A stretch of DNA of 64,000 nucleotides from Dickeya undicola (GCF_000784735.1 NZ_JSYG01000019.1:1-64000); one strand, 5' to 3'. Numbered from the stretch's first letter, positions 8,939 through 21,678 are shown. Notes: a model not told the origin generated them from the letters alone. Translations and numbers: made by a program.

Positions 8939-9030
8939 CAAATCCCTTCGCCGGTATTAACCGGATCAGGTTCGACGGGTATTTTCTCAGCGATACAACG
9001 CCTGTAAGCGTTGACCGCACCCCGTTGAGA
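8939..9030 (-). promoter_or_regulatory. TPP riboswitch (THI element) of thiBPQ
   Basis: On the minus strand the segment reads GGGGTGC near its 5' end, then CTGAGAAAATACCCG, GAACCTGATCCGGTTAATACC and GGCGAAGGGAT. These are the conserved blocks of the thiamine pyrophosphate aptamer in order. It ends about 55 bases before the thiB GTG, as in the E. coli thiB leader (also called SroA). High TPP is expected to shut off the importer. Confidence 0.95.
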
Positions 9031-9090
9031 ACGGCGGTATTGTAAAGTGTTTGTCACATCAGGAAAAGCGCCATGACCCACGACACGTGG

Positions 9091-10758
9091 TTATAGCGTT
9101 GAGTCCGGTGGTGCAAACCAGGCCGATTTGAAATCGAACCAGCCCAGCGTATTCATACGCAGGCCGCGCATACTGGCCTGGCCTTGCAGCCGCAGCCAGT
9201 GGTGAAATAGCGGATGGAGTTGCTGCCGACTGACCAGCGACTGGCACCACTCCGCCTGCGACAACTCGCCCTGACGCCACTGACGCGCGGTGTGTTCCAA
9301 CTCGTCATCGCCCAGGCAGTGCCGCAGCAACGGCAATTCGTACAGCATCGCGAACAGTGAAAACTCCAGCGGCAGATAAAAGTTGGCGCTGCCAAGCCAG
9401 AGTTCGCCTGCGTCATCGCCCTGGCACCAGTCATCAAATTCCAGGCTGCGCAACGTTAACGTGACGCCATGCGTGGCTAGCAGGTGGCTCATGATACTGC
9501 TTATCACCGCGTATTCTGGGTGATCACGGTAGCAGGTGAGGGTGAGATGGGTCAGGCCGACCGGTTTTTCCCGTACCGCTCGCGGCGGGCTGTGATGCCA
9601 GCGCGGCAGCAGGCCATAGGCGGGGGACCATTCGCTCTGGTAGGGGCTATCGGCCAGGCCGAGCATCGCCACCGGGCTTAACACCTGACACAACCAGTGG
9701 CGGATCTCCGGGTCCGCCATTTGCGGCGAACGGCGGTCAAACAGTAGGAAATAGCAGCCTTCTTCGAGCCGGTTCTCCAGTTCATTGTCCGTGGTGTCGT
9801 CGCCCTGCAACGTGACAGTACAGGCGGGAATGATCGGTGCTTCTGGTAATACCCAAATGCTGACTTCATCAATCAGCGCCCGGTAGCCAAAGTAATCGTC
9901 AAACGCGGCAATCTTCAATTGATTGGGCGAGTTACGTACCACCTGATACGGCCCGGTTCCAATGGGCTGGCGCATAAAATCCGGTAGCGTTTGCCACTCT
10001 TTGGGCAGGATCATCGCCGGTACGCTGCCGAGCAGCCACGGCAGCCACTCATCCGGCATACTGAGCCGAATATCCAGCACGAACGGCGTAGGGGAAGCGA
10101 TGTCGGTCAGGTGTGAGAACAGCGGTAGCGCCGTCAGCCGGGACAGCGAAGCGATCACGTCTTCCATCGTCAGTTCCCGTCCGTGGTGAAAACGAATCGC
10201 CGGGCGCAGATAGAAACGCCAGTGCAGCGGCGACAGCGCCTGCCAGTGGTGGGCGATATCTGGCAACAGTTCCCCATTTTCCTCATTTAGGCTGGTCAAC
10301 CCGCTGAAAATCTGACGAGCGATGTGGGTTTCCGAACGCCGCAACGCGCTGCCGGGCAACAGGTTATGCATCGGCCGGTAGTACAGGATCCTCAGCAGAT
10401 GACGCCCCTGGCGCACGCTACGTCCGAGATGAGACAGCAACATTTGGCGCACGGTTTCCTTGTCGCCCACCAGTTGCACCAACTGATCGATACGGTCCTG
10501 CTCCAGCAGGTCTTCAGCACGCTGCTGTTGCAGCGCTAACCCGGTGTAGAGAAAGCCAAGGCGCGAACGTTTACCGCGTCCGGCTTCCGCTTGCCAGGTA
10601 AGCCAGCCTTGTTGTTGCATGGCACCCAGCAGCGAACGGATATGACGGCGGGAGCAATTAAGCAGCAGCGCCAGTTCCTGTAACGTGGTGTCGGTGTCCT
10701 GACCTTGCAGGCATTGCCATAACCGGATGAATTGTTGTTGCAGGCGTGGCGAGGACAT
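9091..10758 (-). CDS. sgrR: Transcriptional regulator SgrR of sugar-phosphate stress
   Basis: 555 residues against 551 in E. coli, with near-identical blocks such as [52 protein letters not shown] and LRILYYRP. The first 110 residues or so form a winged-helix DNA-binding domain; the rest resembles an ABC solute-binding protein and is thought to sense a sugar-phosphate related signal. It activates sgrS, which lies divergently 94 or so bases away. Confidence 0.95.
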   Translation of the reverse strand: MSSPRLQQQFIRLWQCLQGQDTDTTLQELALLLNCSRRHIRSLLGAMQQQGWLTWQAEAGRGKRSRLGFLYTGLALQQQRAEDLLEQDRIDQLVQLVGDKETVRQMLLSHLGRSVRQGRHLLRILYYRPMHNLLPGSALRRSETHIARQIFSGLTSLNEENGELLPDIAHHWQALSPLHWRFYLRPAIRFHHGRELTMEDVIASLSRLTALPLFSHLTDIASPTPFVLDIRLSMPDEWLPWLLGSVPAMILPKEWQTLPDFMRQPIGTGPYQVVRNSPNQLKIAAFDDYFGYRALIDEVSIWVLPEAPIIPACTVTLQGDDTTDNELENRLEEGCYFLLFDRRSPQMADPEIRHWLCQVLSPVAMLGLADSPYQSEWSPAYGLLPRWHHSPPRAVREKPVGLTHLTLTCYRDHPEYAVISSIMSHLLATHGVTLTLRSLEFDDWCQGDDAGELWLGSANFYLPLEFSLFAMLYELPLLRHCLGDDELEHTARQWRQGELSQAEWCQSLVSRQQLHPLFHHWLRLQGQASMRGLRMNTLGWFDFKSAWFAPPDSTL

Positions 10759-10869
10759 AAAAGAGGAACTCCGCGGCTTAAGCTCATCAATATATTTTTC
10801 CCTATATTACGCGGATACTTTCAGTCAGTGAATGGTTCAGTGCGTGAACCGCTGTGAAGGGGTGGGCAT

Positions 10870-11028
10870 ATGCGCCAGTTATTCCGCTTTTACCGTCACT
10901 GGCTTTGCCGGGGATGTCGCCGGGGGTGGGGGGGACTCACTGCGGGTCAGCGGATGGCGTTGTTGTTACAGGTCAACCAATGGCAGATCCGGGATATGGA
11001 TGAGGAAGAGTATCGTCGCTGGCTGTGA
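10870..11028 (+). CDS. sgrT: SgrT-like small protein encoded inside SgrS
   Basis: A 52-codon frame beginning ATG CGC CAG after AAGGGGTGGGC, at the same place in SgrS as E. coli sgrT (about 43 codons, also starting MRQ). It is rich in arginine and tryptophan (MRQLFRFYRHWLCRGCRRGW), then AGQRMALLLQ resembles the E. coli PQRLTMLEG segment. The C-terminal NQWQIRDMDEEEYRRWL is longer and more acidic. E. coli SgrT inhibits the glucose transporter PtsG directly. Function here is inferred from position and partial similarity. Confidence 0.75.
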   Translation: MRQLFRFYRHWLCRGCRRGWGGLTAGQRMALLLQVNQWQIRDMDEEEYRRWL

Positions 11029-11106
11029 CCAGACGGTGACATCGAATGAGAGTGAGAACAACGGCGGGAAACCGCCACCGTGTTCTGAGTAATGGTGCTA
11101 TTCACC

Positions 11107-11135
11107 AGCCAGCGGGTATTCCGCTGGCTTTTTTT
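11107..11135 (+). terminator. SgrS rho-independent terminator
   Basis: AGCCAGCGG and CCGCTGGCT form a 9-bp stem around GTATT, followed by seven T. The terminal U run is needed for Hfq binding in SgrS RNAs. The convergent tnaA ends 12 bases further on. Confidence 0.9.
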
Positions 11136-11146
11136 ATGGCGGCGCG

Positions 11147-12550
11147 TTATTCCACCGGTTTCAGGCGGGCGACAAAGTGACGCAATACCGGCGGTTCGTA
11201 GGTAAAGGTCAGGCCTTTGATGCTGCCAGCCCTTTCTTTTAAGGCGATCAGCGAGTCAGCGATGTAGTCCATGTGATCGTTGGTATACACCCGGCGTGGA
11301 ATGGTCAGGCGCAGCAGCTCCAGCGGTGACGGTTTCTGCTCGCCGGTATCTGGATCTCGCCCCAGCAACAACGAGCCGATTTCCACACTGCGGATACCCG
11401 CTTCCAGGTAAAGTTCGTTATTCAGCGCCTGCGCCGGGAACTGTTCCGCCGGAATGTGAGGCAGCAGTTTTTTAGCATCGACAAACACCGCGTGCCCACC
11501 CACTGGATACTGAATCGGGATGCCACCGGCGCGAAGGCGTTCGCCGAGGTAGGTCACCTGACCAATGCGGTAGGTCAGATAGTCCTCGTTCATGCCTTCT
11601 TCCAGCCCGATGGCTAACGCTTCCATGTCGCGCCCGGCCAGGCCGCCATAGGTGACGAAACCTTCCATCGGCACGCAACGGATGCGCACCTCATTGAACA
11701 GATCCTCGTCACTGCGAAAACAGCACAGGCCGCCAATGTTCACCATCGGGTCTTTCTTCGCCGACATGGTGAGCATGTCGCCGTACTGATACATCTCGTG
11801 GACGATCGCTTTGATCGAGCGGTTTTCGTAACCGGCTTCGCGCTGTTTGATAAACCAGGCGTTTTCACAGAACCGTGCCGAGTCGATCACGACCGGGATC
11901 CCGTGCTGTTGTGCGATGCGATACACCTCACGCATGTTACCCATCGAGATCGGCTGGCCGCCGGAGCTGTTGCAGGTAACGGTGGTGATGATCGCCACCA
12001 CATTGTCCGCGCCGTGCTGTTCAATGGTGGTTTGCAGCAGATCAAGATCGAAATCGCCTTTCCAGTCGTAATAGGTGGTGGTATCGAAGGCTTTTGGCGT
12101 CACCACGTTGATGGCGCGCGCACCGTTCAGTTCCACATGGGCGGCGGTGGTATCGAAATGGAAGTTAGAAATAAACACGGGCTTCTTGCCGCCGCCAGCG
12201 CGCTGCTTTTTGGCGATTAGACACGGGAATAGGATTTGCTCCGCACCGCGCCCCTGATGGGTCGGAATGGTGAACGGATAACCCAGCAGCGCTTTTACCT
12301 GATCACACAGGTGGTAGTAGTTGCGCGACCCGGCGTAGGCTTCGTCGCCCATCATCAGCCCTGCCCACTGACGGTCGCTCATGGCACCGGTGCCGGAGTC
12401 GGTCAGCAGGTCGATATAAACATCCTCACTGCGCAGCAGAAACGGGTTGTAGCCTGCTTCCTGCAAGGCTCGCTCCCGTTCGTCGCGGGTGGTCATACGG
12501 ATGTTTTCTACCATTTTGATGCGAAAAGGCTCAGGAATGCGTTTCATGCG
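11147..12550 (-). CDS. tnaA: Tryptophanase TnaA
   Basis: 467 residues from the ATG at 12550 ([13 protein letters not shown]), the length of Proteus vulgaris tryptophanase, to which it is closer than to E. coli TnaA. The upstream 17 codons of open frame are not expected to be translated. The PLP lysine lies in [13 protein letters not shown] near residue 265. Motifs such as [45 protein letters not shown] and [11 protein letters not shown] are of the tryptophanase type, not tyrosine phenol-lyase. It splits tryptophan into indole, pyruvate and ammonia. It is preceded by a TnaC-type leader. No tnaB permease follows, as SgrS converges from the other side. Confidence 0.95.
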   Translation of the reverse strand, partial: RMKRIPEPFRIKMVENIRMTTRDERERALQEAGYNPFLLRSEDVYIDLLTDSGTGAMSDRQWAGLMMGDEAYAGSRNYYHLCDQVKALLGYPFTIPTHQGRGAEQILFPCLIAKKQRAGGGKKPVFISNFHFDTTAAHVELNGARAINVVTPKAFDTTTYYDWKGDFDLDLLQTTIEQHGADNVVAIITTVTCNSSGGQPISMGNMREVYRIAQQHGIPVVIDSARFCENAWFIKQREAGYENRSIKAIVHEMYQYGDMLTMSAKKDPMVNIGGLCCFRSDEDLFNEVRIRCVPMEGFVTYGGLAGRDMEALAIGLEEGMNEDYLTYRIGQVTYLGERLRAGGIPIQYPVGGHAVFVDAKKLLPHIPAEQFPAQALNNELYLEAGIRSVEIGSLLLGRDPDTGEQKPSPLELLRLTIPRRVYTNDHMDYIADSLIALKERAGSIKGLTFTYEPPVLRHFVARLKPVE

Positions 12551-12643
12551 ATATCTCCATGACGTCCGCCAGCAGACGTAACCGCCGCGGTATGACGTCA
12601 AAAATAAATTGAAATAAACGGGAAAAATCAGCGCAGAGCTGAA

Positions 12644-12754
12644 TCAGGCATGAAACGGGCGAGGGAAATCGTTGGTGAGACGGTGGTCGATGTTGAACCA
12701 GGGGCGACAATCGCCGGAGAGGCTCAGTCGATAACACCGGATAACGCGTGTCAT
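12644..12754 (-). CDS. tnaC: TnaC-type leader peptide of tnaA
   Basis: A 36-codon frame with ATG at 12754 after AAGGAG and stop TGA at 12646-12644, 93 bases before tnaA. It contains WFNIDHR, matching the WFNIDNR of E. coli TnaC whose tryptophan, aspartate and flanking residues are needed for tryptophan-dependent ribosome stalling. A proline lies 12 residues after the tryptophan (Trp19 to Pro31), as in E. coli (Trp12 to Pro24), but here five more codons follow before TGA. The spacer to tnaA is T-rich, as expected for Rho-dependent pausing. Inferred to induce tnaA by tryptophan. Confidence 0.85.
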   Translation of the reverse strand: MTRVIRCYRLSLSGDCRPWFNIDHRLTNDFPRPFHA

Positions 12755-12878
12755 GAGTTCTCCTTATCTCGTGAGTAACGAACAATCAGGATAGGCGAAA
12801 AGTGGCGGACAAAACCGTGATCCCGCAGGCAATCCGGAGGCAGTTGGTGATAAGTGGTATGAGAATAGAAATTGAGTC

Positions 12879-12897
12879 AATAATGTTTCTCATTATC
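12879..12897 (+). promoter_or_regulatory. Fur box upstream of the siderophore reductase gene
   Basis: AATAATGTTTCTCATTATC matches the 19-base Fur consensus (GATAATGATAATCATTATC) at 15 positions and is palindromic. It lies about 107 bases before the start at 13004, so iron repression of that gene is inferred. It also lies upstream of the divergent tnaC leader. Confidence 0.75.
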
Positions 12898-13003
12898 GTG
12901 AGTAAATGATAAAACTGTGCGGGGTTTGAGGCCGTTATCGGCACAAGTCATTAACAGGCGGCAGGTTGCCGGAGAGTCACAAGCAGAGAGGTCGAGGCGA
13001 GTT

Positions 13004-13903
13004 ATGGCTGGGGTAAAGGAATATAAAGTGTTTGATGTTACGTTGGCCCACAAGACATTGCTTACCCCATCGCTGATGCGTTGTGTATTCAGCGGCGAAG
13101 CGGTGAAGAAGATGAAAATCTGCTCGCCGGATCAACGAATTAAAGTGTTGCTGCCCGCTGAGGATGGCACACCGCCGCGTCTGCCTGATGTCGGCGAGTG
13201 GTACAAGCTGGTGCAGGCAATGCCTAAACAACAGCGCCCGATTCCCCGCACCTATACGCTGCGCAGTCTGGATACTGTCGCGGGAGAAATGGTGGTGGAG
13301 TTCGTGGTGCACGGCACCGAAGGCCCGGCTTCCGCCTGGGTGATGCGTGCGCAGCCTGGCGAGGAATTGCAGGTCGTGGCACCACGCGGTGATTTTGTCG
13401 GTGATAACGGCGGCTATGAGTGGGTACTGGCGGAAAACACCCGTCAGGTGTTGCTGATGGGGGATGAAACCGCGCTCCCGGCGATCAAAGGCATTCTGGA
13501 GCAGTTGTCACAACGGGATAACCCGCCGCAGGTGCAGGCGTTTATCGAAGTACCGTTGCGTTCAGATTGCATCGACTATCGCCATCTGGCGTTTGCCGAG
13601 GTGGTGTGGCTGCCGCGCGAAGGCACCGGCGCGAGCTATGGTGAGCGCTTGCTGGAAGCGGCGCGCCATTGGTCATGCCCGGCAGCGCAGGTAGCAGCAC
13701 AGCCAGTGATGGTGGCAGATATCGAAGAGGGCGAGAAGGTTTGGGAACCTGCCAGTACGCAGCAAGGTCAGTTCTTCGGCTGGATAGCGGCTGAATCATC
13801 AGCAGTGAAAGCACTGCGCCGCTACTTGCTGGGAGAAAAAAGCCTGGCGCAGGAGTCCATCACTTTTATGGCGTACTGGAGCCGCGGCCCCCGTTCACAC
13901 TGA
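13004..13903 (+). CDS. Siderophore-interacting FAD-dependent ferric reductase (SIP/ViuB family)
   Basis: 299 residues from the ATG at 13004 (MAGVKEYKVF), chosen because GAGGCGAG precedes it; 29 further upstream codons are open but lack family similarity. The N-terminal FAD-binding barrel shows RPIPRTYTLRS and FVVHG-EGPASAWV, and PGEELQVVAPRGDF follows. The C-terminal half is the NAD(P)H-binding part (LLMGDETALPAIKGILEQL), ending with FMAYWSRG. SIP enzymes reduce iron(III)-siderophore in the cytoplasm and free the iron. A Fur box upstream supports this role. The orthologue (YqjH, ViuB or a chelator-specific one) cannot be fixed. Confidence 0.88.
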   Translation: MAGVKEYKVFDVTLAHKTLLTPSLMRCVFSGEAVKKMKICSPDQRIKVLLPAEDGTPPRLPDVGEWYKLVQAMPKQQRPIPRTYTLRSLDTVAGEMVVEFVVHGTEGPASAWVMRAQPGEELQVVAPRGDFVGDNGGYEWVLAENTRQVLLMGDETALPAIKGILEQLSQRDNPPQVQAFIEVPLRSDCIDYRHLAFAEVVWLPREGTGASYGERLLEAARHWSCPAAQVAAQPVMVADIEEGEKVWEPASTQQGQFFGWIAAESSAVKALRRYLLGEKSLAQESITFMAYWSRGPRSH

Positions 13904-13921
13904 GGTTGTTGACAAACAACC
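13904..13921 (+). terminator. Hairpin directly after the siderophore reductase gene
   Basis: GGTTGTT / AACAACC forms a 7-bp stem with loop GACA starting right after the TGA stop, followed by GTGTTATTTT. It is a plausible but weak terminator. Confidence 0.5.
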
Positions 13922-14324
13922 GTGTTATTTTGTTGCTGGCGAATTTATGCAAGATCAGTGAGAAGTTTCGTGCGTGATAACGACGGTTGTTCCTTTGCAA
14001 CGTCATCGCTCGCACGACAAGGAGAGGCTCAGACGCCGCCTCTCCTTGACCACTGGCTGGGGGCTAAACTGCGCCGCTACCGCGGTCCCTTCGGCGTTCG
14101 CCTTCGCTGTTCGGGCCGCCCGTGACGCGGTTACTCGCCCCATCCCTGGGGCTCGCCCTTCGGGCCAGCGTAAACGCTGTTCAAAAACGTTCCCAGCGTT
14201 TTTGTCCGGCGCGGCACGGGCTTTCGCGACGTCCTGTCGCTCACCCGGCGAAGTCGTCCACCTCAGCACAGTTTTTGACGCCGAAAACCTCTTCACCTTG
14301 CACTTACGTGGTTTGTCTGTAATC
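13922..14324. other. Hairpin-rich GC-rich intergenic stretch, possible dispersed repeat
   Basis: About 400 bases with no credible gene. It holds an 11-bp perfect stem (CAAGGAGAGGC at 14018-14028, GCCTCTCCTTG at 14038-14048). It then has several short self-complementary runs such as CCCTGGGG near 14143, GCCCTTCGGGC near 14155 and AAAAACG...CGTTTTT near 14183-14202. Open frames here (including a 488-codon one running into leuD and leuC antisense) have no recognisable protein pattern. It looks like a composite of short palindromic units, as in dispersed intergenic elements of enterics. Whether it is repeated elsewhere in the genome cannot be seen from this window. Confidence 0.5.
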
Positions 14325-14350
14325 AAAAACCCACCGAAGTGGGCTTTGTG
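14325..14350 (-). terminator. leuABCD operon terminator
   Basis: On the minus strand AAGCCCAC TTCG GTGGGTTTTTGA forms a tight stem with a TTCG tetraloop and a T run, 26 bases downstream of the leuD stop codon. Confidence 0.88.
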
Positions 14351-14375
14351 CGTGTTGTCAAACGGCGAGGCCGAA

Positions 14376-14978
14376 TTAACGCAGGAATGCCGGTTGTTGC
14401 TGCTCGTAGCGGGAGATGGCCGCTTCGTGCTGCAGCGTCAGGCCGATGCTGTCCAGACCGTTTATCATGCAGTGACGGCGGAAGCTGTCGATATCGAACG
14501 AGTAGGTTTTGTCGCCCGCTTTCACCTGCTGCGCTTCCAGATCCACCGTGAAGGTGATGCCTTCGTGGCTTGCCACCAGTTTGAACAGGTCGTCGATATC
14601 GGATTCGCTCAGTTTGACCGGCAACAGCTGGTTGTTGAACGAGTTACCGTAAAAAATGTCGGCGAAACTGGGGGCGATCACCACCTTGAAACCGTAATCG
14701 GTCAGCGCCCACGGTGCGTGCTCGCGGGAAGAACCACAACCGAAGTTCTCGCGTGCCAGCAAAATGCTGGCACCTTTGTAGCGCGGTTGGTTCAGCACGA
14801 AATCCGGGTTAGGCTGCTGACCCGCGTCGTCCAGAAAACGCCAGTCGTGAAACAGATGCTGACCGAAACCGGTGCGGGTCACCTTTTGCAGAAACTGCTT
14901 CGGGATAATCGCGTCGGTATCGACGTTGGCGGCATCCAGCGGCACCACCAAACCAGTGTGTTGGGTAAATTTAGCCAT
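14376..14978 (-). CDS. leuD: 3-isopropylmalate dehydratase small subunit LeuD
   Basis: 200 residues, collinear with E. coli LeuD (201). It has [24 protein letters not shown] at the start, then [13 protein letters not shown] (the aconitase swivel-domain loop) and [15 protein letters not shown]. With LeuC it isomerises 2-isopropylmalate to 3-isopropylmalate. It is the last gene of leuABCD, 12 bases after leuC, and is followed by the operon terminator. Confidence 0.97.
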   Translation of the reverse strand: MAKFTQHTGLVVPLDAANVDTDAIIPKQFLQKVTRTGFGQHLFHDWRFLDDAGQQPNPDFVLNQPRYKGASILLARENFGCGSSREHAPWALTDYGFKVVIAPSFADIFYGNSFNNQLLPVKLSESDIDDLFKLVASHEGITFTVDLEAQQVKAGDKTYSFDIDSFRRHCMINGLDSIGLTLQHEAAISRYEQQQPAFLR

Positions 14979-14990
14979 GGATTGCCTCTC

Positions 14991-19059
<4,069 letters not shown>

Positions 19060-19102
19060 CGGTCTTCTTCCTTTGTTCTGTTTGCCTGGGCGCCCGGCGA
19101 GT

Positions 19103-19135
19103 AAAAAAAAACCCGCGCAACGGCGCGGGTTTTTT
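19103..19135 (-). terminator. leu operon attenuator terminator
   Basis: On the minus strand AACCCGCGCC GTTG CGCGGGTT forms a strong GC-rich stem followed by a run of T, between the LeuL stop and leuA. It also has A-rich flanks that would extend the stem in the opposite direction. Confidence 0.92.
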
Positions 19136-19155
19136 ATATGAGGTGTGACGTGAAA

Positions 19156-19239
19156 TCAGCTCTGGATTTCGCCCACCGGCATACCGCGCACGTGAGATGC
19201 GTTTAGTAGTAGGCCTAGTAGCTGAGCGAAGTTAAACAT
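19156..19239 (-). CDS. leuL: leu operon leader peptide LeuL
   Basis: A 27-codon frame (MFNFAQLLGLLLNASHVRG, then MPVGEIQS) from ATG 19239 to TGA 19156. Five of its codons are CTA, a rare leucine codon, in the run CTA CTA GGC CTA CTA CTA. E. coli LeuL (28 residues) has four adjacent leucines and the same RGRPVGGIQ-like end. Ribosome stalling here when leucyl-tRNA is scarce would prevent the attenuator at 19135-19103 from forming. Confidence 0.92.
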   Translation of the reverse strand: MFNFAQLLGLLLNASHVRGMPVGEIQS

Positions 19240-19468
19240 GCTGTTTCGTTGTCCAGGTTGATTAAACATTCAGTTCTGCTTTTATTGGTACTTGATTCCG
19301 GCATTGATGTCAACCTCGGGATTGCATACGGTAACCCTGGCCGGTGTGTTTGACCCGTCACATTCCCAGCTGAAAAGCGGCGGAAAGCGCTTTGAGGCTG
19401 TTGATGGGCGCGGTAGACTGCCTGCCCGATTTTTACGCCTATTTTTGAGATTGCCAGGCCCCACGCGC

Positions 19469-21274
19469 ATGAAGACAAATTCACTCTCCCAATACCATCT
19501 GGTTCACCGCATTCAGCAGCAAATTGCTCAGCGCCCTAACGCGCTGGCATTTCGTGAATGGGCACCAGAACAGGAACAGCAGCTCGACTGGCATCAGGTA
19601 GGTGAGCGTGTTAGACGCATCGCCAGCGGTCTGTTGAGGTTGGGTATTGATGTCCAGGAACGGGTGGCAGTCTTTTCCGATAACGCCATCGCCTGGTCGC
19701 TGGCAGATTTGGCGTTGCTGCACCTGCGGGCGGTTACCGTGCCGCTGTATGCCACCAGTGCGGCGGCGCAGGCGTCGTTTATTCTGAATGACGCGGATAT
19801 CCGTACCGTGTTTGTCGGCGGTCAGGCGCAGTTTGACCTGCTGATGTCGCTGCGTGACAGCTGTCCGCAATTGCGCACCATTATTCTGTTGGATGAACAA
19901 ATTCGCCGTCGTGGCTGCGATATCGCCGTATCTTTGCAGGAGTTCGAGGAAAATGCAGAGCTGTCGGTGTGGGAACCGGTGCTGCGGCAACGAGTGCAGG
20001 AACGGGATCTGAGCGATCTGTTTACGTTGATTTATACCTCCGGTACGACCGGCGAACCCAAAGGCGTGATGTTGGATTATGCCAATATGGCGACTCAACT
20101 GGCGCTGCATGATGAGCGGTTGCAGGTGGGGGGGCAGGATGTGTCATTGTGTTTTCTGCCGCTGTCACATGTGTTCGAACGGGCCTGGAGTTTTTTCATC
20201 ATGCACCGTGGCGCGGTAAACGTGTATTTGCGCGATACCGATCAGGTGCGTGCGGCGATGGCGGCGGTCAGCCCTACCGTGATGTGTGCGGTGCCGCGCT
20301 TCTATGAAAAAGTGTTCAGCGCCATCCATGAGAAAGTGGCGCAGGCACCGTGGCACCGGCGCACGCTGTTTCACTGGGGGATAGCTCAGGGTAATAAACG
20401 GTTTTTACGCCAACAGGCTGGAGAACGTGCCGGACTGTGGAGCGCGCTGGCGTATCGTCTTGCTGATCAGTTGGTGTTGTCGCGCCTGCGTCAGTTGTTG
20501 GGGGGAAAGGTACGTTTTCTGCCTGCTGCTGGGGCGCGTCTGGATGACAATGTCATCGCCTTTTTCCAGGCGATGGGCGTGCGTATCGTTTATGGCTACG
20601 GCCTGACGGAGACATGCGCCACCGTGTCCTGCTGGGAAGCTGACCACTACCGGCTTGGGTCCGTCGGGACACCACTGCCGGGCATCGCTGTACGCATTGG
20701 TGAACAGAACGAAATCCAGGTACGTGGTGCTACCGTGATGCGTGGTTATTATCGCCGTCCACAGGATACGGCGGAGGCTTTTACGCCGGATGGTTGGTTC
20801 AAAACCGGCGATGTGGGGGAGGTAGACGCCAATGGCAACCTGTTCATCACCGAACGCCTTAAGGATCTGATGAAAACCTCGGGCGGCAAATACATTGCGC
20901 CGCAACATCTGGAAGGCGCACTCGGGCAGGATCGCTTCATTGAACAGGTGGCGGTGATTGCTGATGCTCGCAAATACGTGTCCGCGCTGATCGTCCCTTG
21001 CTTTGAGGCGCTGGAGGAGTATGCCCGCTCGATCAATCTGGGGTATCAGGATCGACTGGAGTTGCTGCGGCACAACCATATCCTGTCGCTGTTCGAACAG
21101 CGGTTGCGTGATGTGCAAAAAGAGTTTGCGCGTTTTGAACAGGTGAAAAAATTTACCCTGCTGCCTGCGCCGTTTAGTCAGGCGGAAGGTGAACTGACTC
21201 CGACATTAAAACTCCGTCGCAAGGTCATTCATCAGCGTTATCAGCTGGAAATCGAAGCCATGTATGCCGATTAG
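19469..21274 (+). CDS. AMP-forming long-chain acyl-CoA synthetase
   Basis: 601 residues from the ATG at 19469 (MKTNSLSQYHLVHRI); 59 further upstream codons are open but overlap the leu promoter region and show no family pattern. ANL-superfamily motifs are present in order: the phosphate loop LIYTSGTTGEPKGVM near residue 185, YGLTETCATVS near 375, GWFKTGDVGEVD near 440, and ITERLKDLMKTSGGKYIAPQ with a catalytic-type lysine near the C-terminal hinge. It activates a carboxylic acid, probably a long-chain fatty acid, as AMP ester and CoA ester. It is not FadD itself. It occupies the place where E. coli has leuO. Confidence 0.85.
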   Translation: MKTNSLSQYHLVHRIQQQIAQRPNALAFREWAPEQEQQLDWHQVGERVRRIASGLLRLGIDVQERVAVFSDNAIAWSLADLALLHLRAVTVPLYATSAAAQASFILNDADIRTVFVGGQAQFDLLMSLRDSCPQLRTIILLDEQIRRRGCDIAVSLQEFEENAELSVWEPVLRQRVQERDLSDLFTLIYTSGTTGEPKGVMLDYANMATQLALHDERLQVGGQDVSLCFLPLSHVFERAWSFFIMHRGAVNVYLRDTDQVRAAMAAVSPTVMCAVPRFYEKVFSAIHEKVAQAPWHRRTLFHWGIAQGNKRFLRQQAGERAGLWSALAYRLADQLVLSRLRQLLGGKVRFLPAAGARLDDNVIAFFQAMGVRIVYGYGLTETCATVSCWEADHYRLGSVGTPLPGIAVRIGEQNEIQVRGATVMRGYYRRPQDTAEAFTPDGWFKTGDVGEVDANGNLFITERLKDLMKTSGGKYIAPQHLEGALGQDRFIEQVAVIADARKYVSALIVPCFEALEEYARSINLGYQDRLELLRHNHILSLFEQRLRDVQKEFARFEQVKKFTLLPAPFSQAEGELTPTLKLRRKVIHQRYQLEIEAMYAD

Positions 21275-21678
21275 CAGACGTATCGGTGGTAACCGGCGCG
21301 CCGCATAGCAATTTTATCGTCAATATTTCACTCTGTAATGTCTGACCACGGCGGGATATTTTTTAACGCTGTGGTCACTCCCCAGCGTTTTATTTCTTTG
21401 CTCTCTCTTTTAACAGTTGATTTACCATAATCGTGTTATTTACCGTGGCGGCGCGGTGTTTGCCTGCTTCATAATCCGGCGTTATGTTAATAAGTTATAT
21501 GTAAAAACCCGGACGGTGTTGAACGAGAGGGCCGACGTGTGATTGAAAACCCAATCCACACGTTGCGTCTTCATTCACCATACGCCGTCTTAATCAGCAC
21601 GGGGTGTTCCCTGTCAATACAGAAGCGATTCGCTATCTGAATAAGTCGCATCTGAACAATAAAATAAGAGGCAAACCC
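21275..21678. other. Upstream region of ilvIH
   Basis: 404 bases without a gene. The part 21395-21500 is AT-rich, as expected for the Lrp-controlled ilvIH promoter of enterics. A hairpin ACGTGTGATTG / CAATCCACACGT with a one-base bulge lies at 21535-21563, about 115 bases before the ilvI start. No valine- or leucine-rich leader peptide was found. Confidence 0.5.

Larger units (their letters stand above)
10852..11136 (+). ncRNA. sgrS: SgrS small RNA
   Basis: It lies divergent from sgrR, as in E. coli. The 5' part contains the sgrT frame. The 3' part has TGTTCTGAGTAATGGTG at 11081-11097, matching the E. coli ptsG-pairing segment (GTGTGACTGAGTATTGGTG) with a few changes, then a C-rich link and a terminator hairpin AGCCAGCGG / CCGCTGGCT with a T7 run ending near 11136. 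SgrS acts with Hfq to stop ptsG translation and trigger its decay during glucose-phosphate stress. The 5' end is estimated from alignment with the E. coli start and was not determined. Confidence 0.85.

Noticed and set aside
8883-9020. 46-codon N-terminal extension of thiB
   Set aside because: It would translate the TPP riboswitch; the GTG at 8882 has a good ribosome site and gives the E. coli length with a proper signal peptide.
11147-12550. tyrosine phenol-lyase instead of tryptophanase
   Set aside because: Sequence blocks follow tryptophanases of the Proteus type, the length is 467, and a TnaC-like leader precedes the gene.
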